NCBI RefSeq assembly: GCF_003399625.1
Contig: NZ_NBXA01000007.1
Coordinates: forward strand, 1 to 64,000
From: Subtercola boreus
GTDB taxonomy: Bacteria > Actinomycetota > Actinomycetes > Actinomycetales > Microbacteriaceae
DNA: 64,000 bases
Reading direction: 5' to 3'
Shown here: piece after piece, positions 1 to 6,879 of the stretch
Position numbering within the stretch: the first letter of the stretch is position 1
Layout of the letters: the number at the start of each line of letters is the position of its first letter
Program-made: the position numbers and the translations under genes
The notes under the pieces: generated by a model
Told to the model about the DNA's origin: nothing
Seen by the model: the letters and a program-made list of their open reading frames with translations, nothing else
The model's database searches: none

Positions 1-91
1 AGTCCTTCGCGATCTGAGACGCGTTGCCGTGGCCCTTCCGGACCACCGCCACGACATCATCGCGGAACTCTTTCGGATATGCCTTTGCCAT
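1..91 (-). mobile_element. IS3-type transposase OrfA, 5' end only
   Basis: The minus strand from 91 to the window edge reads MAKAYPKEFRDDVVAVVRKG and continues to QIAKD, the usual N-terminus of the small helix-turn-helix OrfA of IS3-family elements. The ATG at 91 has a GGAAGG Shine-Dalgarno 9 nt upstream; an ATG at 100 in the same frame lies directly against that SD and is less likely. The rest of OrfA and any OrfB lie outside the window, so intactness cannot be judged. The element's end should lie between 92 and about 240, but I could not define its inverted repeat. Confidence 0.72.
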
Positions 92-307
92 GACTGACAT
101 CCTTCCAGCGAGAATGAAATCTCACAGATCAGATGACAACCGAACTCTGGGCAGACCCCACGAACCCTACGGTTCAAATGCGGCACATACCGGCGAGCCC
201 GCCGAGAATTGGGTGAAAGTTCTCTCCTGAGCACACGACGAAGCGGCCCTGGCGTGTTCAAAGAGGCTGTGTTGTAAGGCTAGGGCAGCTGAGCCATCGG
301 GTGGGCT
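92..307. other. Upstream of the IS transposase, no gene seen
   Basis: This stretch holds the transposase leader and presumably one terminal inverted repeat of the IS. I see no convincing ORF on either strand and cannot place the repeat without the other end of the element. Confidence 0.4.
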
Positions 308-433
308 TCAGTCGTGCACCTCCCGAGCCCGCACCACCCTTCCCAAGAGCAACGCGACCGGTAACGAAATAGCCAACCAACAGCCGACGGCGATCGGAGC
401 CAGCTTCTCAGCATCGTGAACATATTCGTGCAT
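308..433 (-). CDS. Small single-pass membrane protein, 41 aa, hypothetical
   Basis: A short minus-strand ORF begins MHEYVHDAEKLAPIAVGCWL and ends LLLGRVVRAREVHD. Its one hydrophobic segment at about residues 12-31 is followed by a basic tail. The codons look like those of an actinobacterial gene, and the Shine-Dalgarno is weak (AAAGACGGA). I recognise no family. The layout (short polar N-terminus, one helix, Arg-rich end) suggests a single-pass membrane peptide with the basic tail in the cytoplasm. A longer ORF in another frame of the same strand (280-612) lacks this organisation and is probably a shadow. Confidence 0.35.
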   Translation of the reverse strand: MHEYVHDAEKLAPIAVGCWLAISLPVALLLGRVVRAREVHD

Positions 434-650
434 GATTCCGTCTTTCTGTCGAGGTTACTCACTATGCAGGATGATTCTGAGCTGAGACCGAGCCTCGGTG
501 AGAATCTGCCCACGAGAACGCGTGGTCGCGCTAACTTTCGGCGCGCTCGTTTCGCGTCATGGATGCGAAAGCCGGGACGATAGCGAGAGGAACCTCCATT
601 GCCAAATGGCACCCCGCCGCAGTCAAGGTTGGGCTAGTCGCGCGGTTTGG

Positions 651-1346
651 TCAGATTTTCGGGATGGTAACGGATGGGGAAAAGATTCGCGTGTCGAGGT
701 ATCCGGGTTGGTGTGCGGTGATCGAGACATTGATCTTTCGACCTGCGTCCGCCGCGACGGATTTGTAGCGAATAGCGGTTGCTCCCGAGATGATTGACCC
801 GTTGCGGTACCACTGATAGGTGAAGGTTAGATCGATGTGGGTAGTGTTCCACACGACGTTGTTTGCGGTGAGAGCGTTTCGCACTTCCGGGGTCCCGGTG
901 ATGCGGGCCGATCCCATGTATCCCATCGGTGCCAGAGCTGGGAGAACAAGATTGACTGGTCCTGTCTGCGCTGTCGCTCCGTTTGTTGTTGTTGTGGTGA
1001 TGGTGAAGGTGTATGCCACCCCTCGGGTTAGGCTCCAAATGCCCGACGCGGTTGACGTGGCGTAGAAGTAGAAGCACTGGTAAGTCTCGTAGTAGTACTC
1101 CAAGTCGCAGACCTGTCCGCCCGGGTTTGCGACCACCTGATAGGACTTCACCGCTGTCTGTCCAGCAACCGGCCCTTTCCATGACACCACCACACCGTTG
1201 GGGTTGCCGTCTGCGTGGACTTCAGTAAGGACTGGCGGTGGCTTGGGTGTAGACGCGGCGGTGGCTGCGGTCGCGGATGAGAACGTCAGCCCCAGGGCGA
1301 GAATCGCCCCGCAGATGGACAATGTTCGAGCCAACGACTTTCGCAC
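651..1346 (-). CDS. Secreted protein with FN3-like and Ig-like domains
   Basis: The 231-residue product starts at GTG, with GAGGGGAACTC just upstream as Shine-Dalgarno. Residues 1-31 form a signal peptide (RKSLARTL, a hydrophobic core, then ATAATAAS). Residues 35-135 look like a fibronectin type III fold (PPPVLTEVHADGNPNGVVVSW, then YTFTITTTTTNGA). Residues 145-231 form one Ig-like repeat of the type common in actinobacterial surface proteins (FTYQWYRNGSIISGAT, SVAADAG, then PGYLDT). The same repeat type occurs twice at the C-terminus of the beta-helix protein at 14455-16470. It is probably an extracellular binding or adhesion protein. No sortase signal or catalytic motif is visible. Confidence 0.75.
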   Translation of the reverse strand: MRKSLARTLSICGAILALGLTFSSATAATAASTPKPPPVLTEVHADGNPNGVVVSWKGPVAGQTAVKSYQVVANPGGQVCDLEYYYETYQCFYFYATSTASGIWSLTRGVAYTFTITTTTTNGATAQTGPVNLVLPALAPMGYMGSARITGTPEVRNALTANNVVWNTTHIDLTFTYQWYRNGSIISGATAIRYKSVAADAGRKINVSITAHQPGYLDTRIFSPSVTIPKI

Positions 1347-1481
1347 GATGAGTTCCCCTCGTCTGCTGAAAGTATGGGCCCCGACCCGATAGCCGTCAAT
1401 CGCAGATCAATCGAAAGCGAGCTTCGACGATTTGCCACTTTTCGCGAGCACGCTGGGGGCCCGTCTTTGTTTGACTCCGCG

Positions 1482-1955
1482 TCAGCATCTCTGTTCGGAC
1501 TCGATCGGCCAGCGGATGTCGAGGACGTCGCCGGGCTGCACATTCAATGGGTCGGAGCAAGGGAAGTTGACTCGGACGACGTCCGCTACCTGCAGCTGGA
1601 ACCGCGAGGCGATCGAGAGCACCTGGTCTTCTTTCACCACCGTGTAGCGGTACTCGTAATCGTTGACCTTCTTGACCTTTCCGACGGCGTAGGAGTGCGG
1701 GCCGGTGTCGTCGACTTCTGGGGTGGTCGGGGTGTTCCCGCCATCGGTCTGCCCGCCCATAGCGTTCGGTGGGGTCGGGGGTGGCGGTGCGGGTGGCGGC
1801 TCAAGGATGACCTCAGGCGTCGGCGTCGGCGTCGGCGTCGGCGTTGGGGTAGGAGTGGGCGTGGGCGTGACTGTCACGACGATGGTCTGCGTCGGAGCAG
1901 GCGTCAACTTCATCTCCGTGGTGCACCCGGTGACGATGAGGGTAGTACCAATCAC
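1482..1955 (-). CDS. Lipoprotein with Pro/Thr linker and LysM-like domain
   Basis: The frame encodes a lipobox (LIVTGC), a linker of about twelve Thr-Pro pairs, a proline-rich segment, and a C-terminal LysM-like module at about residues 100-157 (YTVVKEDQVLSIASRF, then VQPGDVLDI). It would be a membrane-anchored, cell-wall-binding protein. The start is problematic. The listed GTG leaves no charged n-region, while the codons just upstream in the same frame encode LRRLPFILV, which completes a normal lipoprotein signal. No ATG, GTG or TTG occurs in that frame before a stop at 2031-2033. The true start may therefore be a CTG (2007-2009 or 1968-1970), or the 5' end may be damaged. Confidence 0.65.
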   Translation of the reverse strand: MIGTTLIVTGCTTEMKLTPAPTQTIVVTVTPTPTPTPTPTPTPTPTPEVILEPPPAPPPPTPPNAMGGQTDGGNTPTTPEVDDTGPHSYAVGKVKKVNDYEYRYTVVKEDQVLSIASRFQLQVADVVRVNFPCSDPLNVQPGDVLDIRWPIESEQRC

Positions 1956-2403
1956 GAGGATGAACGGCAGACGCCGGAGGAAGTGGGGTACCCACCCATC
2001 TTGCTGCAGGACACCAGCTAGGGCGAGTCCTCATTTGTTCGGACAGGACGGACCATTGTCAGTTCAAACGTCTACCGTGAAACCGCGTCGGCCGGGACGC
2101 TCGCGAGAGGAACCCGGATTGGTGTGGATGTGGGAGATGACCCGCGATTTTGACAGCAGCACGACTAGGGCTGACGTTGGGCCTGCGGAGAGCGCAGAGC
2201 TGAAGATGGGAGTCATTCCCGGTCATCGGCGGATCTACGACGACGGCGTCGAAGTTTCGCCGGGGATTCATGGAGCAATCCCTGCGGATTGGGATGGTGT
2301 TTACCCGGAGAAGCCGCCGCACCTTTGCCGCTCCAGATCCGGGTGCTCCAGGCGAAGGTGACGTGCGCGCTACGCTCAGCTATCAGCGTGAGGGGACGTA
2401 GAC
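1956..2403. other. Gap with no convincing gene
   Basis: The first 75 bases continue the open frame of the lipoprotein on the minus strand. A plus-strand reading frame from an ATG at about 2138 to a stop at 2361 contains stretches such as VIPGHRRIYDDGVEV, but its codon usage is weak and I recognise no family. I do not call it a gene. Confidence 0.35.
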
Positions 2404-2625
2404 ATGGGACTGTTCAGGGATCTCTTCATTGCATCGATAGTGTTTGCGGTTGAGCTGTTCGGGTTCCTTCGGTGCCTCACGATGAGCCAGTCGTAGGTCT
2501 ATCAGATCGATTCTGAGACGGACCTTCTGCGGGACGAGATGAAGCTCGAGAACCCACCGTGGGTAGAAGACCATATCGGCTATTGGTGGACCCTCAGACC
2601 TCCGCGGATTCCTTTAAACGCCTAG
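2404..2625 (+). pseudogene. Small gene interrupted by an in-frame TAG
   Basis: An ATG at 2404 with a good upstream GAGGGG encodes MGLFRDLFIASIVFAVELFG and ends after 30 codons at a TAG (2494-2496). The same frame then continues for 42 more sense codons with protein-like composition (SETDLLRDEMKLENPPWVED, then GYWWTLRPP) before a stop at 2623-2625. This looks like one 73-codon gene with an N-terminal membrane segment and a soluble tail, broken by a point mutation. The alternative is a 30-residue membrane peptide followed by chance coding. I recognise no family. Confidence 0.35.
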
Positions 2626-2668
2626 GACGCGTGAACGCCGAGCCAACCAGGGCTCACCAGTGTGGGCG

Positions 2669-2905
2669 TCAGTCGCGTGATCTGTTCCGCTTCATACGCG
2701 CCAGTTCATGGACGGTCCGGTATCGCAGGATTGCTCGGACGCCGAAAGAAACTGCGCCCACTAGCAGCACTGTTGATTCAGCCCAGAACGCGTTCGGCTC
2801 GGCCTGCTGCTGGAACGGTCTGAAGACAAAGAAGATGCCGGCTAGCGCGAGAAAAAACGCGGCCCTGGCCGCGAGACCTTTCCAACTTGCGGAACTCATG
2901 GTCAC
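2669..2905 (-). CDS. Hypothetical membrane protein, 78 aa
   Basis: The product has two hydrophobic segments, at about residues 12-28 (AARAAFFLALAGIFFVF) and 44-58 (VLLVGAVSFGVRAIL), then an Arg/Lys-rich tail ending KRNRSRD. It may start at GTG (2905) or at the ATG two codons later. No clear Shine-Dalgarno is seen. It lies alone between the broken gene at 2404-2625 and the transposase remnant, and I recognise no family. The topology is that of a small two-helix inner-membrane protein with both ends in the cytoplasm. Confidence 0.45.
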   Translation of the reverse strand: MTMSSASWKGLAARAAFFLALAGIFFVFRPFQQQAEPNAFWAESTVLLVGAVSFGVRAILRYRTVHELARMKRNRSRD

Positions 2906-3421
2906 AGTATTGCTGACAATCGCTCGCAGGGCGGGTAGTTCGCTTGGCGGCCACCTTGGCTGTTATTCCCAATATCTTTCTCCGGCTGGTATCTAACCCC
3001 TCACCGGTATGTCTGACCGGGAAAGGGCTTGCGATTAGAGAATGCGTTCGGGGTGCTGTTTCAAGATAATCGCTCAAATTTGATGGCGCTCGCATCCGAG
3101 ACGATGTAGATATTGGACTGACGTTCGGGTTTTCCCGTCGCTAACCTCTGAGCCCGGTCATTTCTGCGTGGCTCCGTGGGTGTTGTTCGTGTGGTCAATC
3201 AATGCTCCGATACCGCACTGCGATGCTGGCTGCGCCCGCCCATGATTTCGGCCAGTGCCGGCGTCGTGGATTGAAGGTTTGGTAGGCCGGGATCTTTAGC
3301 CACAGTGACGTATCAGGCGGTCCGCTATAGCGGACCGGGACGGGTCTGGATCAGAGCCCGGTCTGTGTCTTGATCGCACTCATCAGGTATGGGCTGAGTG
3401 TTCGTGCGTATGTTTGGGTGA
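2906..3421. other. Gene-free stretch between a membrane ORF and a transposase remnant
   Basis: No convincing ORF lies here on either strand. The only structured element I see is the 18-bp perfect palindrome at 3319-3336. The stretch is probably decayed mobile-element or accessory DNA. Confidence 0.4.
3319..3336. repeat. 18-bp perfect palindrome
   Basis: GGTCCGCTATAGCGGACC equals its own reverse complement. It lies about 100 bp before the IS481 remnant and could be a dimeric repressor site, an element end or chance. No second copy was noticed in the window. Confidence 0.5.
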
Positions 3422-3580
3422 TGTGGGCGCCTGTGTCGCGTTACACGACAATGTTGCCAAGCACGAGCCGCTACCTATCAGGACTGGCTCCACCGCTACG
3501 ATTACCACAAACCCTCACCCGGCATCGGCGGCCAAACCCCAGCAGAACGCGTTCATGAGCTCACGAGGAACTACACCTAA
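3422..3580 (+). pseudogene. IS481-type transposase remnant, C-terminal part
   Basis: The plus-strand frame ending in TAA at 3578-3580 reads QDWLHRYDYHKPSPGIGGQ followed by TPAERVHELTRNYT. This is the typical C-terminus of IS481-family DDE transposases, in which W-L-HRYN-HRPH-GG-TPAERV follows the last catalytic Glu. The frame is closed by a TGA at 3419-3421 and the catalytic core is absent, so only the last 50 or so codons survive. It marks an old insertion or recombination just upstream of the phosphatase and starter-transferase genes. Confidence 0.72.
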
Positions 3581-3620
3581 TCTGGCTTCCGCCCTGCGGT
3601 ATGCCCAAGGAGTACTCGGA

Positions 3621-3648
3621 TTCGCCAGTGCCAGAATCGTCGTAAACT
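3621..3648 (+). promoter_or_regulatory. Possible promoter for the phosphatase gene
   Basis: TTCGCC and TAAACT are separated by 16 bp. Transcription would begin near 3655, after the ATG at 3650, which favours the internal start at 3701 for the downstream gene. Confidence 0.35.
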
Positions 3649-3700
3649 TATGGCCGCACCTTTTCATTCTGAGAGGAACCCCGCAATCGCCCACTACACA

Positions 3701-4282
3701 ATGCTCACCGTCTGTTCGGGGAACATCTGCCGTTCGCCTCTCGCCCAAGGGCTTTTGATCCATGGCCTTTCTGCACATCCAGGTGTCCTCGTAGGGAGCG
3801 CTGGTGTCGTAGCACGCGACGGCGACGTGGTTACTCCTCAGACGGCTGCCCTGGGGAACAGCCTCGGCGTCGACCTATCCTCACACCGGGCACGCTATCT
3901 CGACGAGATGGTTGTTGCCGAGGCCAACCTCGTGTTGGCGATGACACGGGCGCATCGGCGGTCAATTGTCGAACTCGTCCCGCGCAAAGTAAGTTCGACG
4001 TTCACGCTCCGTGAATTTGCTCGATTGTCTCTACTAGTTGCCGACGAAGAGATCGCGAGACTAGCGCAGGCGGTTCCTTATGCCAGTTCCAAGTTCCCGG
4101 CTGCGGTCGCTCTCGTAGCAGCTCGTCGCGGCCAGTCGGATCCTCCGCTAGATCCGAGAGATGATGACGTCGTAGACCCGTACCGTAGTGACCAAAGGGT
4201 ATACGACCAAATGGCCGAGCAACTTACACCTGCCGTGGCGCAGGTTGTTCGTTTCTTTCAGAAAGTACGCGACTTATGCTGA
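3701..4282 (+). CDS. Low-molecular-weight protein tyrosine phosphatase
   Basis: The enzyme should remove phosphate from tyrosine, classically from the Tyr-rich tails of Wzc-type BY-kinases, and so set the chain length and rate of polysaccharide export. The P-loop is LTVCSGNICRSP with nucleophile Cys5 and Arg11, and the general-acid loop Asp-Pro-Tyr lies near the C-terminus (VVDPYRSD). An ATG at 3650 in the same frame would add 17 residues, but it lies against a -10 hexamer; family members normally begin a few residues before the P-loop. Neither start has a good Shine-Dalgarno. It precedes the starter transferase by 49 bp. Codon use is less GC-rich than downstream. A paralogue lies at 31638-32357. 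Confidence 0.88.
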   Translation: MLTVCSGNICRSPLAQGLLIHGLSAHPGVLVGSAGVVARDGDVVTPQTAALGNSLGVDLSSHRARYLDEMVVAEANLVLAMTRAHRRSIVELVPRKVSSTFTLREFARLSLLVADEEIARLAQAVPYASSKFPAAVALVAARRGQSDPPLDPRDDDVVDPYRSDQRVYDQMAEQLTPAVAQVVRFFQKVRDLC

Positions 4283-4331
4283 TGGTCGGAGCTGGGGAAG
4301 CGCGAGGATGTGCTGTGGGAATTGAGCTACC

Positions 4332-5810
4332 GTGGTGACGGGCTCGTTGACGCTCACCGAAGGGACGGCTACAAGCCGTGAGGACTGGCGTTCTGCCTAC
4401 GCATCCAGGTTGCGTCTGACCGACTTACTCGTGATCGCGGCGGTGGTTATAACCACACAGGTCGTCTGGTTCGGTTTCGACCGCCGGTTGGCCGTCACCT
4501 CGGGCTGGCTGCCCGCCGGGGTGCAAGAGTCGATCTTATCAATAGTAGTAATCGTCGCTTGGTTCTCCATTCTCAGCCTATACAGTTCTCGCGGCGACCG
4601 AATAATTGGAACAGGGAGTTCGGAGTACCGCGTTGTTGTGGACGCGAGCTTCCGGCTCTTCGGTCTTTTTGCGCTCGTCGCTTTTCTCTTCCAAATTGAG
4701 TTCAGCCGGGGCTATTTCGTCATAGCGTTCCCGGCTGGGACCGTTGCTCTCGTGCTCGGTCGCTGGGTTTGGCGGAAATGGCTCAGCGTCCATCGAGCGC
4801 GTGGCGAGTACTCTGCACAAGTTGTTCTCGTAGGCTCCGTCGCTTCAGTTCTGCACACTGCGCGCGAACTCAAGCGCCAGCCTCAGGCGGGTTATCACGT
4901 TATTGGCGCGTGCGTTCCCGACAGTCGGCGGGGTTCTTTGCTCCCTGGCAGCTCCATACCCGTGGTAGGTGGGGTGGAAGAGGTTCTGAAAGCCATGCAG
5001 AGACTATCGGCTGACACTGTCATCATCACAAGTTCCGACGATCTGCCGGCCGACCGCATTCGCGAGCTCAGCTGGTCGCTGGAGCCGGGGCGCCAGCATT
5101 TGGTAGTGGCGCCGAGCCTGACAGATATCGGTGGTCCGCGCATCCACACCAGGCCCGTTTCCGGACTGCCGCTCATTCACGTTGAGATGCCACGTTACGA
5201 AGGATTTAAGCGATATCAAAAGAGGGCTTTCGATATTCTTTCCTCGAGTGCCCTCATCGCAGTGCTTTCGCCTGTGCTGCTTGTTCTCGCTCTTGCAGTG
5301 CGCTTCACAAGCCCGGGTGCGGTGCTTTTCCGCCAGAAGCGGGTCGGGCTAAACGGCTCGTCTTTTTACATGCTCAAATTTCGCTCCATGGTTAACGATG
5401 CTGAAGCGCTCCTTGCGACCCTGGAGCTGAGGGACCGCGCCGAGGGTAACTCGATTCTATTTAAGATGAAGGATGACCCACGAATCACACCAATCGGCAA
5501 GATCCTGCGCCGGTTCAGCCTCGACGAGTTGCCGCAGTTATTCAATGTCTTCATAGGCAACATGTCTCTCGTTGGGCCGCGTCCGCCCCTCCAAAAGGAG
5601 GTCGAGCTATATGAGACGCATGTGCATCGGCGCTTTCTCATGAAGCCCGGCATCACGGGTCTCTGGCAGGTGAGCGGCCGCTCCGATCTGTCGTGGGAGG
5701 ACTCGGTACGTCTGGACCTCTACTACGTGGAAAACTGGTCGATGATCAATGACTTCGTGATCCTTCTGAAGACCGCGAAGGCCGTCGTCTCCTCCAGCGG
5801 GGCTTACTGA
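4332..5810 (+). CDS. Polyprenyl-phosphate sugar-1-phosphate transferase, polysaccharide starter enzyme
   Basis: It should transfer a sugar-1-phosphate from a nucleotide sugar to undecaprenyl phosphate in the cytoplasmic membrane, the first step of repeat-unit assembly. The 492-residue protein has four or five N-terminal membrane helices (about residues 28-150), a Rossmann-like middle domain (160-270), and the C-terminal PglC-like catalytic domain (295-492) with KRAFDIL, FRSM at 350, DEL at 398, VGPRPP at 414 and GLWQVSGRS at 443. The GTG start is one of two consecutive GTG codons. Base composition is lower in GC than the rest of the locus, with codons such as ATA and TTA, suggesting separate acquisition. 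The sugar is not predictable. The gene overlaps the convergent glycosyltransferase by 7 bp. Confidence 0.92.
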   Translation: MVTGSLTLTEGTATSREDWRSAYASRLRLTDLLVIAAVVITTQVVWFGFDRRLAVTSGWLPAGVQESILSIVVIVAWFSILSLYSSRGDRIIGTGSSEYRVVVDASFRLFGLFALVAFLFQIEFSRGYFVIAFPAGTVALVLGRWVWRKWLSVHRARGEYSAQVVLVGSVASVLHTARELKRQPQAGYHVIGACVPDSRRGSLLPGSSIPVVGGVEEVLKAMQRLSADTVIITSSDDLPADRIRELSWSLEPGRQHLVVAPSLTDIGGPRIHTRPVSGLPLIHVEMPRYEGFKRYQKRAFDILSSSALIAVLSPVLLVLALAVRFTSPGAVLFRQKRVGLNGSSFYMLKFRSMVNDAEALLATLELRDRAEGNSILFKMKDDPRITPIGKILRRFSLDELPQLFNVFIGNMSLVGPRPPLQKEVELYETHVHRRFLMKPGITGLWQVSGRSDLSWEDSVRLDLYYVENWSMINDFVILLKTAKAVVSSSGAY

Positions 5811-6694
5811 GCACTTTCGTTCGCCGGAATGAGAAAGAAGTTTTTGTCGTTCTTGTTCGCACGATCTATTCGGTACTGCCGTACGGAGTAGTTTGCTGCC
5901 GTCATCGCGAGATGGTACAGGCGCTGGGTCGGCTTCGGTGACGAGTGCCGCCGGATGCGGTGGATCACGAACGCAAGCTTGCGCCGGTCGGCGAAGCTCA
6001 GGTCGGCGCGATGCTTCTCGAGATACCGCACGGTGTTGTCGGCTCTGGCCTTCGAATGGCCGGTCAGCTGCCCCGACTCGTGCTTGCGCTGGTTGACGAG
6101 CCGCTCGCCGACGACGGCGTAGGTGTTGCCCGCCTTCAGGAACCGGTAGAAGAAGTCGGTGTCGTTCTTCATGCGGAGCTCTGGATCGAACCCGCCCGAA
6201 TGCTCGAAGGCTGAGCGTTCGACGACCATGTTGCTGCCGGTCGTTCCCGCATTGACGGCAACCACATCCCGGGCCGTGAGCCCCGGCGCGATCGCCGGGC
6301 CGAGCTTCGACTGCTCGCCCTTGAACATCGAGATCCAGCTCACGGCGACCGTGGCCGCCGACCCCGCGAGGGCCGCCTCTGAGGCGGCGAGGAAGCCGGG
6401 CGCCCAGGTGTCGTCGTCGTCGAGGAAGGCGAGCAGGTCGCCCGTTGCGCTCGCGGCCCCGCGGTTGCGAGATTCCGAGGCGCCGCCCGCTCCGCTGTAG
6501 GTCTGAAAGGCCATCGGGATTCCGCTCGCCTCACCGAAGGCGGCGACGGCCTGCTCGGCCGCCGCGTCAGGGGTGTCGCTAACCACGATGACCTCGGCGG
6601 GGAGGAGCGTCTGGCGGCCGACGGAGGCGAGGGCCTCCCGCAGGTAGTCGGCCCGGTTGTGGGTCGGAATGACGCAACTGATCGTCGAGGTCAT
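5804..6694 (-). CDS. Family 2 glycosyltransferase
   Basis: This GT-A enzyme should add one sugar to the lipid-linked repeat unit at the inner face of the membrane. Visible features are the N-terminal nucleotide-binding strand ISCVIPTHNRADYL, the GGASESRNRGA segment, and the metal-binding acidic cluster LDDDD at residues 91-95, followed by NDTDFFYRFL as the probable acceptor/base region. It is 296 residues long with a GAAAGGA Shine-Dalgarno. A very similar protein of 297 residues, with its DDDD at the same position, lies at 23534-24427. The two are clear paralogues and may act on related acceptors or make the same linkage. Confidence 0.88.
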   Translation of the reverse strand: MTSTISCVIPTHNRADYLREALASVGRQTLLPAEVIVVSDTPDAAAEQAVAAFGEASGIPMAFQTYSGAGGASESRNRGAASATGDLLAFLDDDDTWAPGFLAASEAALAGSAATVAVSWISMFKGEQSKLGPAIAPGLTARDVVAVNAGTTGSNMVVERSAFEHSGGFDPELRMKNDTDFFYRFLKAGNTYAVVGERLVNQRKHESGQLTGHSKARADNTVRYLEKHRADLSFADRRKLAFVIHRIRRHSSPKPTQRLYHLAMTAANYSVRQYRIDRANKNDKNFFLIPANESAQ

Positions 6695-6754
6695 GGGTTA
6701 TCCTTTCGAAGAAGTGGGTCGCACCGCAGAACGGCACGGAAAGGGTACCGCACC

Positions 6755-6877
6755 ATGAAAACCGAACGTTCCGGCACGGATGGGCCCGACCCCGAAGACC
6801 CGGCCCTCGAGGAGCTGATCCTCGAAGAGGAGCTCTACGCAGAAGAGGGCCTCGACGGCGCGGTCTCTGACGGCTGA
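6755..6877 (+). CDS. Small acidic peptide, 40 aa, unknown function
   Basis: The ORF starts at ATG with AAGGG upstream and encodes MKTERSGTDGPDPEDP, then a Glu/Leu-rich segment (ALEELILEEELYAEEG), and ends LDGAVSDG. It lies between two minus-strand genes, 60 bp after the divergent glycosyltransferase start and 2 bp from the end of the nitroreductase gene. The amphipathic acidic core resembles a peptide leader more than a folded domain, and a serine sits three residues from the end. I recognise no family. It is a candidate precursor for the PqqD/HprK-like module at 31-37 kb, but the two are 25 kb apart and this link is inference. Confidence 0.5.
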   Translation: MKTERSGTDGPDPEDPALEELILEEELYAEEGLDGAVSDG

Positions 6878-6879
6878 CC

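Noticed and set aside
280-612. 110-codon minus-strand frame overlapping the small membrane ORF
   Set aside because: The composition is random-like with many Arg, Ser and Cys residues; the nested 41-codon frame looks more like a gene.
1806-1871. Short tandem repeat of GTCGGC/GTGGGC units
   Set aside because: It encodes the Thr-Pro linker of the lipoprotein on the minus strand, so it is not an independent repeat array or CRISPR.
2138-2361. Plus-strand frame in the gap after the lipoprotein
   Set aside because: The ribosome site is badly spaced, codon bias is weak and no family is recognised.
3414-3758. Plus-strand frame spanning the IS481 remnant and the phosphatase start
   Set aside because: The transposase signature is in another frame, and the real phosphatase frame begins inside it.
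6755-6877. Mycofactocin precursor (MftA) or lasso precursor assignment for the 40-residue peptide
   Set aside because: The acidic core is reminiscent of MftA, but the C-terminal IDGMCGVY-type end is absent, and no mft, lasso cyclase or transglutaminase-like gene is in the window.
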